The position numbers and the translations under genes were made by a program. Below are positions 58,475-64,000 of a stretch of DNA of 64,000 nucleotides, piece by piece; within the stretch, counting starts at the first letter, position 1; each line of letters begins with the position of its first letter. The stretch comes from CAG-103 sp905215475 (GTDB taxonomy: Bacteria; Bacillota; Clostridia; Oscillospirales; Oscillospiraceae). Location of the stretch: positions 1 through 64,000 of the forward strand of contig CAJMPW010000006.1 in the NCBI GenBank assembly GCA_905215475.1. The letters are read 5' to 3'. The notes under the pieces are model-generated. The model did no database searches, had not been told where the DNA came from, and worked only from the letters and a program-made list of their open reading frames with translations.

Positions 58475-60085
58475 ATGTGGAAACGCAAACGCACGCTCAA
58501 AGAAGAATACGGCACGCTCGGCCACTTCCTGCGGGGTGACAACGACTGCCACTATCTCGGCGACCTGTACATCGAGGGCACGAACTTCTACCACCACCGC
58601 GAATGGCGCGGCGTGCGGGACACGGCCTATGCCTTCGCCCGCTGGCTGCAGACGTGGGTCAAGATGGCCGGACTCATCGGCCGCGACCCGGTGCGCATGG
58701 TGCGCGCCTTCTGGAAATACCGCTGGCTGAGCGCCTACCTCGCCACGCCCATGATGGTCGACAAATGGATCGAAGGCGACCGCGGCATGGTGCTGCGCGC
58801 CGACCTGACGGCCATCGACTGCATGGTGTCCGACTCCATCACGACGATGTGGCGCGAGATCCGCGCCGACCGCCGCTTCGGCGAGACGAAGTGGACCGAG
58901 CGCACGATCGCCTTTGACTACACGCTGCCCAAGCACATCATCTACGGCTTCCCCGGCTACTTCGGCATCAACATCCAGCAGCACGCGGCATTCATGGTAC
59001 CGATCCTGAACAAGAACCTCGGCTCGTACTACGTCGATCAGGCCGTCAGCTGCGGCATCCCGGGCGACATGTGCACGCTGCCGCTCGTGGAGACCGGCGT
59101 CGCCGTCGAGGGCGAGTATCCCGACATCGGCAACTGCTGGCTCACGACCAACAACCCCTGCGATGCGAACATGATGGACAACGTCGCCATGTACCGCGCG
59201 CTCTCGGGCGACGGCAAAAAGGCCGTGCATCCGTTCACGACCCCGCTCATGTACGACGACCCGACCTGCAAGGAGCTCGGCGTGCACGAGGTGTACGAGG
59301 CCATCCACTTCCTTGAGGATCAGTTCCACCAGCCGTTCAACTGGGACACGTTCATCCAGCACATTGAAAACACCAACCAGTTCAACCGCGAGGAGACCGA
59401 GCGCTGGGACATCTACGCCAAGACGAACAACGGCGCGCTCAACCCCGTGTGTCAGGGTCTGTTCCGCATCTACTTCTATCAGCAGGGCGGCAACGAGTAC
59501 TTCCTCAAGGCCTCGCGCAAGATCACGCGCATCTTTGACAAATGTGTGCGCAAGAACATCGACACCTTCCCGCACACGCGCCACCGCGCCATTGCCTGGA
59601 GCTGCGGCTCGACGTACTACGCGCACGGCGTGCAGTGGCTGTATAACTGCTGGGGCATCCTGTGCCTGATCAACATGGACTCGCTCACCGGCCACAACAT
59701 CGTCGACACCGAGGACCGCGACATCATGATGAGCGACGTGGCCGACTGGCACGCCCGCACCCCGATGCGCACGCACACCGTCGGCGGCAACCGCCACATC
59801 ATGCAGATGTGGGAGACGGCGGAGAAGTTCAACTGCGACATGATCCTCATGTACGACGACATCGGCTGCAAGGGCATGGCCGGCGCACAGGGTCTAATCG
59901 AGGAGGAGATCCGCAAGCACAACGACCGCTTCCACGTTGTGTGGATGCCGCACTCGCTGATGGATCACCGCATCGTCTCGCCGCGCGAGGCGCGCAGCGC
60001 CGTCAACGAATACATGACCAGCGTCCTGCACGAGGAGCCGGTCGATCCGTCGCTGGTCGATTTTGACGACAGCATGGGCTGGTAA
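58475..60085 (+). CDS. 2-hydroxyacyl-CoA dehydratase-like large subunit, module C
   Basis: A 536-residue paralogue of the module A and B large subunits, 15 bp after its partner. The N-terminal extension is longest here, with REWRGVRDTAYAFARWL (42-58) and KYRWLSAYL. Conserved Cys: 200 (GDMCTLP), 229 (NPCDA) and 465 (IGCK). The second of the Cys-Pro residues is Cys-Thr here, a small difference from A and B. C-terminus VDPSLVDFDDSMGW. GGGAGGGG precedes the ATG. Likely forms a heterodimer with the preceding protein, each binding a [4Fe-4S] cluster by family analogy. Confidence 0.8.
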   Translation: MWKRKRTLKEEYGTLGHFLRGDNDCHYLGDLYIEGTNFYHHREWRGVRDTAYAFARWLQTWVKMAGLIGRDPVRMVRAFWKYRWLSAYLATPMMVDKWIEGDRGMVLRADLTAIDCMVSDSITTMWREIRADRRFGETKWTERTIAFDYTLPKHIIYGFPGYFGINIQQHAAFMVPILNKNLGSYYVDQAVSCGIPGDMCTLPLVETGVAVEGEYPDIGNCWLTTNNPCDANMMDNVAMYRALSGDGKKAVHPFTTPLMYDDPTCKELGVHEVYEAIHFLEDQFHQPFNWDTFIQHIENTNQFNREETERWDIYAKTNNGALNPVCQGLFRIYFYQQGGNEYFLKASRKITRIFDKCVRKNIDTFPHTRHRAIAWSCGSTYYAHGVQWLYNCWGILCLINMDSLTGHNIVDTEDRDIMMSDVADWHARTPMRTHTVGGNRHIMQMWETAEKFNCDMILMYDDIGCKGMAGAQGLIEEEIRKHNDRFHVVWMPHSLMDHRIVSPREARSAVNEYMTSVLHEEPVDPSLVDFDDSMGW

Positions 60086-60100
60086 AGGAGGAGAGCCACT

Positions 60101-60274
60101 ATGAAATGCAGATTTGCAAAGTTCCTGTTCAAGGCCTTCGGCATCACCGGCGGCGCGCTGGCCGTGCTGTTCGTGATCTACTACTATAATCTCGACATGA
60201 AGCTCATGCGCTCGGTCGTCGTGCCGTTTCTGAACAAGCACTACGACAGCGTCAAGCGCGAGCACCAGATCTGA
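60101..60274 (+). CDS. Small single-pass membrane protein of module C
   Basis: A 57-residue protein read directly from the plus strand. A basic start (MKCRFAKFLFKAFG), a helix ITGGALAVLFVIYYY (~15-29), then N-L-D-M-K-L-M and a tail KHYDSVKREHQI. It is closest to the module A protein (Y-aromatic-aromatic-N-L-D-M-K-L and [KR]HYD shared). AAAGGAGGAG precedes ATG 60101, 15 bp after the large subunit. The positive N-terminus predicts N-in, tail-out topology, although the tail is also positively charged. Confidence 0.82.
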   Translation: MKCRFAKFLFKAFGITGGALAVLFVIYYYNLDMKLMRSVVVPFLNKHYDSVKREHQI

Positions 60275-60291
60275 CAGGGGAGGAGCAAACG

Positions 60292-60558
60292 ATGGCAGTC
60301 AATCAAAACGTCAATCCCCGGCCGCTGACCGCCGAGGAAAAGGAAAAACGCGCCCGCGGCATCTATGACAGCTTTGCGACCTATGTGGTCTTTTGCGAGC
60401 ACTGCCGCTATGTGCGCAAGACGAATATGTACATCATGCGCGCCGAGGCCTTCATCGACGAGCTCGACGCCCGCGGCGAGGTCTGCCCCCGCTGCGGCAA
60501 GCGCGCGTGGACGCTCGGCTACCCGATGGGCACGACGACCGGCTTCGTCAAGTTCTGA
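60292..60558 (+). CDS. Zinc-ribbon-like small protein of module C
   Basis: An 88-residue cytoplasmic protein with two Cys pairs, CEHC (residue ~35-38) and CPRCGK (~65-69), a rubredoxin-like or zinc-ribbon knuckle, separated by a helix (MRAEAFIDELDARG). N-terminal helix EEKEKRARGIYD precedes it. GGGGAGGAG lies upstream. It is the fourth gene of module C and has no counterpart in A or B. A single metal (Zn or Fe) is likely. An electron-transfer or assembly role is speculative. Confidence 0.7.
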   Translation: MAVNQNVNPRPLTAEEKEKRARGIYDSFATYVVFCEHCRYVRKTNMYIMRAEAFIDELDARGEVCPRCGKRAWTLGYPMGTTTGFVKF

Positions 60559-60569
60559 CACGCATCCGG

Positions 60570-60603
60570 ACAGGCTCCCGCCATCGTGCGGGAGCCTGTT
60601 TTG
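60570..60603 (+). terminator. Terminator of module C
   Basis: A 12-bp perfect stem ACAGGCTCCCGC/GCGGGAGCCTGT (60570-60581, 60588-60599) followed by TTTTG. Confidence 0.85.
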
Positions 60604-60655
60604 CACTGCGCTGCGGAGAAAATGTTCCGCACGGGCACAAGAAACAAAAATATGG

Positions 60656-60684
60656 TTCCCAAGACGCACCGGGTATGTTATAGT
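60656..60684 (+). promoter_or_regulatory. Probable promoter of the Fe-S/FAD oxidoreductase
   Basis: TTCCCA (60656-60661), 17 bp, TATAGT (60679-60684) with an extended -10 TG. The -35 is weak. Confidence 0.5.
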
Positions 60685-60721
60685 GATGACAATCTCGCGC
60701 AAAAAAGAAGGAGGAGACACA

Positions 60722-63406
60722 ATGGCACAACTCAGACCGAAGATCGTGAAGCTGGCGAAAATCATTGGGGGCATTACCGGCATCACGACCAAGATCGACG
60801 AAAATGCGCCCGAATATTACTGCATGGCGGGCATCCTCTCGGATGACGAGGCGGACATCGCCATCGCCGCCGGTCTGCGCAAGGAGCGCACCGCGGGCTA
60901 TCTCGCCAAGAAGGTCGGCAAGACCGTGGAGGAGATCGCGCCGCTGCTCGACAACCTCGTCTACTACGGCATCTTCCGCCGCTCGATGGACAAGACGCTC
61001 GGCGAGGACGTGTATTACATGCAGATCTTCGCGCCCGGCATCCTCGAGATGATGGTCAACCAGAAGGAGCTGCTGGAAACGCATCCGGAGGTCGGCCGCG
61101 CGTTCGATGAGTACACCCGCAACCTCGCCGCGAACATGGGCGCCATGATCCCCGACGGCTATGGTCTCATGCGCGTCATCCCGGTCGAGAGCGCGCTCGA
61201 GGGCATCGAGGGCGTGAGCGACTATGAGCGCATCTCGCACTATCTGGATAAGTATGACCGCTTTTCCGTGTCCCCGTGCTCGTGCCGCGCGTCGCGCTCG
61301 AGCCTTGGCGACGGCTGCGGTCACCTTGAGGAGGATATGTGCGTGCAGATGGGCAGAGGCGCCGAGCACTACATCCGCACCGGCCGCGCCAGGGAGATCA
61401 CGCGCGAGCAGGCGCTGGAGATCATTCAGCGCGCGGAGGAAAACGGTCTCATGCACGACATGGTCAACATCGAGGAGCCGGGCGAGAGCGCGGCCATCTG
61501 CAACTGCTGCGCCTGCGCCTGCTTCGGTCTGCGCGTGGGTCTGATGTTCGGCGCGCGCGATGCGATCCGCTCCAACTACGTCGCCGAGGTGGACGAGGCC
61601 AAGTGCGTCGCCTGCGGTCAGTGCGTGGAGACCTGCCCCGGCAACGCGCTCAAGCTCGGTCAGAAGCTGTGCTCGACCGAGGATCTGACGCCAAAGCCGG
61701 ACTACGTCAAGCTCTCCGAGACCATCCACCCCAAGCGCTCGTGGAACCCCGACTACCGCGAGGATCACGAGGACGTCATGCCCACCGGCACCGCGCCGTG
61801 CAAGACCGCCTGCCCCGCGCACGTGCCCGTGCAGGGCTATCTGAAGCTCGCCGCGCAGGGGCGCTACACCGACGCGCTCGAGCTTATCAAGAAGGAAAAC
61901 CCGTTCCCGGCCGTCTGCGGCCGCATCTGCAACAAGCGCTGCGAGACCGAGTGCACCCGCGGCACGGTCGACGAGGCCGTCGCCATCGACGAGGTCAAGC
62001 GCTTCATCGCCGACCATGACCTGCACGAGGCCACGCGCTTTGTGCCGAAGCTGTGCAACCAGATCGGCCGCCCGTACACGGAGAAGATCGCCGTCATCGG
62101 CGCAGGTCCTGCGGGCATGAGCTGCGCCTACTACCTTGCCAACAAGGGCTACCCCGTGACCGTGTTCGACCGCAACCCCGTTCCCGGCGGTATGCTCACG
62201 CTCGGCATCCCGAACTTCCGCCTCGAAAAGGACGTGCTCAACGCCGAGATCGACATCCTGCGTGAGATGGGCGTCGAATTCCGCTGCGGCGTTGAGGTCG
62301 GCAGGGATATCACCATCGAGCAGCTGCGCGAGCAGGGCTACAAGGGCTTCTATGTCGCCATCGGCGCGCAGAAGTCGGCCAGGCTCGGCGTTGCGGGCGA
62401 GGAGCTCACGGGCGTCTACGGCGGCGTGGACTTCCTGCGCGCCGTGAACCTCGGCGAGCAGCCGGCCGTCGGCAAGCGCTGCGCCGTCATCGGCGGCGGC
62501 AACGTGGCCATGGACGTCTGCCGCAGCGCGGTGCGCCTCGGCGCGGACGAGACCTACGTCCTCTACCGCCGCAGCGAGGCAGAGCTGCCCGCCGACCCCG
62601 AGGAGGTCAGAGAGGCGATGGAAGAGGGCGTGCAGTTCCGCTTCCTGACCGCTCCGGTCGAGATCCTCGGCGCGGACGGCAAGGTCACCGGCATCCGGGT
62701 CGAGCGCATGGCGCTCGGCGAGCCGGACGAGAAGGGCCGCCGCAAGCCCGTCGGCACGGGCGAATTCGAGACGATTGCGCTTGACTCCGTCATCGGCGCC
62801 ATCGGCCAGACGGTCGACTGGGGCGCGCTCGACGTCGGCGCGCTCACGACGACGAAAAAGGGCACGGCCGAGGCCGACGCCCTCACGTATCAGACCGCGC
62901 AGCCGGACATCTTCGTCGGCGGCGACTGCTACACCGGTCCGAAGTTTGCCATCGACGCCATCGCCGCCGGCAAGGAGGCCGCCATCAGCCTGCACCGCTT
63001 CGTGCACCCCGGCCAGACGCTCACCGCCGGCCGCGACCGCCGCGTGTACCGCTCGCTCGATAAGGAGCACGTGCTCATCGAGACGGCGGGCTTTGATAAG
63101 GATCACCGCCAGATGCCGGGCTACAACGCGGCCAAGGCCAAGACCTTCTCCGATGCGCGCGTCACGTTCACGGAGGAGCAGGTCAAAAAGGAGTGCGCCC
63201 GCTGCCTCGGCTGCGGCGCGACGAAGGTCGACAGCTACCTGTGCATCGGCTGCGGTCTGTGCACCACAAAGTGCAAGTTCGACGCCATCCACCTCAAGAA
63301 GGTGCGCGACTGGCACGCGGGCTCGTATGAGACCATGCCGATCAAGGTCGCCGAGGGTGTCGTCAAGCGCGCCGGCAGCATCGTCAAGAAGGCGGTTTTG
63401 AAGTAA
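60722..63406 (+). CDS. Multi-domain Fe-S/FAD oxidoreductase (GltD-like)
   Basis: An 894-residue flavoprotein. Order: an N-terminal helical region with a winged-helix-like segment (~40-100); a Cys-rich region CSCRASRSS... and CNCCACACFG (~185-275); a ferredoxin motif CVACGQCVETCPG (~295-310); a GltD-type N-terminal Cys domain (CKTACPAHVPVQGYL, CGRICNKRCETEC); an FAD site VIGAGPAGMSCAYYLANKG (~455); an NAD(P) site VIGGGNVAMDVCRSA (~585); FVGGDCYTGP; and a C-terminal ferredoxin CIGCGLCTTKCKFDAI (~840). It probably moves electrons between NAD(P)H and ferredoxin or a partner enzyme. AAGGAGG precedes ATG. The stop overlaps the hypA start by one base. Confidence 0.85.
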   Translation: MAQLRPKIVKLAKIIGGITGITTKIDENAPEYYCMAGILSDDEADIAIAAGLRKERTAGYLAKKVGKTVEEIAPLLDNLVYYGIFRRSMDKTLGEDVYYMQIFAPGILEMMVNQKELLETHPEVGRAFDEYTRNLAANMGAMIPDGYGLMRVIPVESALEGIEGVSDYERISHYLDKYDRFSVSPCSCRASRSSLGDGCGHLEEDMCVQMGRGAEHYIRTGRAREITREQALEIIQRAEENGLMHDMVNIEEPGESAAICNCCACACFGLRVGLMFGARDAIRSNYVAEVDEAKCVACGQCVETCPGNALKLGQKLCSTEDLTPKPDYVKLSETIHPKRSWNPDYREDHEDVMPTGTAPCKTACPAHVPVQGYLKLAAQGRYTDALELIKKENPFPAVCGRICNKRCETECTRGTVDEAVAIDEVKRFIADHDLHEATRFVPKLCNQIGRPYTEKIAVIGAGPAGMSCAYYLANKGYPVTVFDRNPVPGGMLTLGIPNFRLEKDVLNAEIDILREMGVEFRCGVEVGRDITIEQLREQGYKGFYVAIGAQKSARLGVAGEELTGVYGGVDFLRAVNLGEQPAVGKRCAVIGGGNVAMDVCRSAVRLGADETYVLYRRSEAELPADPEEVREAMEEGVQFRFLTAPVEILGADGKVTGIRVERMALGEPDEKGRRKPVGTGEFETIALDSVIGAIGQTVDWGALDVGALTTTKKGTAEADALTYQTAQPDIFVGGDCYTGPKFAIDAIAAGKEAAISLHRFVHPGQTLTAGRDRRVYRSLDKEHVLIETAGFDKDHRQMPGYNAAKAKTFSDARVTFTEEQVKKECARCLGCGATKVDSYLCIGCGLCTTKCKFDAIHLKKVRDWHAGSYETMPIKVAEGVVKRAGSIVKKAVLK

Positions 63407-63747
63407 TGCACGAGCTGGCACTGTGCGACGCGCTGCTCAAAATGGTGCGCGACATCTCCCGTGAGGAGGCGCTCGACGGCGTGCGCAGCATCACGGTGCG
63501 CGTCGGGACGCTCTCGGGCGTCATCCCGCACTTTCTCACCGACTGCTGGGTCGCCGTGACCGACGGCACGGAGTATGACGGCGTGCCGCTGCGCGTCGAG
63601 ACCGAGGCGGGGCGCGCCCGCTGTCTCGACTGCGGCGCGGAGTTTGAGGCCGACGTCAACGACCTCACCTGCCCCGGCTGCGGCGGGAAAAAGCTCATGC
63701 CGCTCACCGGCCGCGACATGACGCTGCAGGAGATCGAGGCGGTTTAG
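63406..63747 (+). CDS. hypA: Nickel metallochaperone HypA
   Basis: A 113-residue HypA. The first residues MHELAL contain His2, the nickel ligand; the zinc site is two Cys pairs, CLDCG and CPGCGG, in the second half. HypA delivers nickel to [NiFe]-hydrogenase (and urease in some bacteria). It overlaps the oxidoreductase gene by one base, so the two are coupled. No [NiFe]-hydrogenase, HypB or HypCDEF genes are in the window, so its client is not visible here. Confidence 0.9.
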   Translation: MHELALCDALLKMVRDISREEALDGVRSITVRVGTLSGVIPHFLTDCWVAVTDGTEYDGVPLRVETEAGRARCLDCGAEFEADVNDLTCPGCGGKKLMPLTGRDMTLQEIEAV

Positions 63748-63764
63748 CCCCGCAAACAGCATAG

Positions 63765-63801
63765 AAAAATTCCCCCGAAAGCCGTTGCTTTCGGGGGAAT
63801 T
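63765..63801. terminator. Bidirectional terminator between hypA and asnS
   Basis: A 15-bp perfect stem AATTCCCCCGAAAGC with its complement and a 4-base loop. The minus strand has TTTTT after the stem, so it mainly ends asnS. Confidence 0.85.
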
Positions 63802-63813
63802 CTTATACGCAGA

Positions 63814-64000
63814 TCAGAAGTCGGCGTTTCCGACCGTGCGCGGATGCAGCTCCACGTCGCGGATGTTGCTCACGCCGGTCAGGTACATGACCATGCGCTC
63901 AAAGCCGAGACCGAAGCCCGCGTGACGGCAGCTGCCGTAGCGGCGCAGGTCGAGATACCACCAGTAGTCGGCCTCGTTGAGACCGAGCTCCTGCATACGC
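63814..64000 (-). CDS. asnS: Asparagine-tRNA ligase, C-terminal end
   Basis: Only the last ~62 codons lie in the window; the gene continues beyond 64000. DYWWYLDLRRYGSCRHAGFG and GLGFERMVMYLTGVSNIRDV, ending PRTVGNADF, are the class II motif 3 region (G-L-G-x-E-R) of AsnRS, which ends with a PRTxGNxxF tail. AspRS and LysRS end differently. It charges tRNA-Asn in the cytoplasm. Confidence 0.9.
   Translation of the reverse strand, partial: RMQELGLNEADYWWYLDLRRYGSCRHAGFGLGFERMVMYLTGVSNIRDVELHPRTVGNADF

Overview
This 64 kb window is chromosomal DNA around a replication origin of a GC-rich anaerobic Firmicute. The dnaA-dnaN-yaaA-recF-remB-gyrB-gyrA order, the strong Shine-Dalgarno sites, [FeFe]-hydrogenase, a CooC/acetyl-CoA-synthase-like pair, 2-hydroxyacyl-CoA dehydratase-like proteins and a phosphocholine (lic) gene set suggest a gut Clostridia species, most likely Oscillospiraceae-like. 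The taxonomic placement is inference. No tRNA, rRNA, CRISPR array, transposase or prophage gene was recognised.

Layout. At 0-17 kb: DUF5714-truA, an ACS-beta-like protein with the nickel ATPase CooC, a divergent group B-type [FeFe]-hydrogenase, guaB, an ECF sigma factor with a membrane partner, a TIM-barrel protein with an M20 amidohydrolase, an SDR enzyme, and mfd-prsA. At 17-27.7 kb: dnaA, oriC (DnaA boxes plus a CTA-repeat DnaA-trio), then dnaN through gyrA, rnhA and two further genes joined by stop/start overlaps. At 28-39 kb: ordinary metabolic genes (amidohydrolase, TetR, DUF1292, a DUF2156-flavin-binding fusion, ilvA-ridA, an ABC exporter pair, ferritin, an FMN enzyme).

The 39-60 kb stretch is the most unusual. 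Three paralogous modules (39.1-42.0 kb minus, 45.4-48.4 kb minus, 57.3-60.6 kb plus) each encode a ~400-aa and a ~525-aa 2-hydroxyacyl-CoA dehydratase/benzoyl-CoA reductase-type protein followed by a 51-57-aa single-pass membrane protein. The membrane proteins share an Asp-Met-Lys-Leu motif; two of them were not predicted as simple large ORFs and were read directly from the DNA. Each module has a different inverted repeat in its upstream region. One has a TetR regulator whose 17-bp operator occurs both at the regulator's own promoter and in front of the module. Between the modules lie two Na+-coupled amino-acid transporters and a lic-type cluster (glycerophosphotransferase, YidC-sulfatase fusion, LicC, LicA, LicB-like). 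At 60-64 kb: a multi-domain Fe-S/FAD oxidoreductase overlapping hypA, and the 3' end of asnS.

A ~190-bp intergenic element occurs three times (1656, 27761, 49277) in one orientation. Its copies show compensatory changes in stems and lie next to terminator hairpins, which indicates a structured RNA or a miniature mobile repeat. All functional statements are from reading the sequence; no database search was run.
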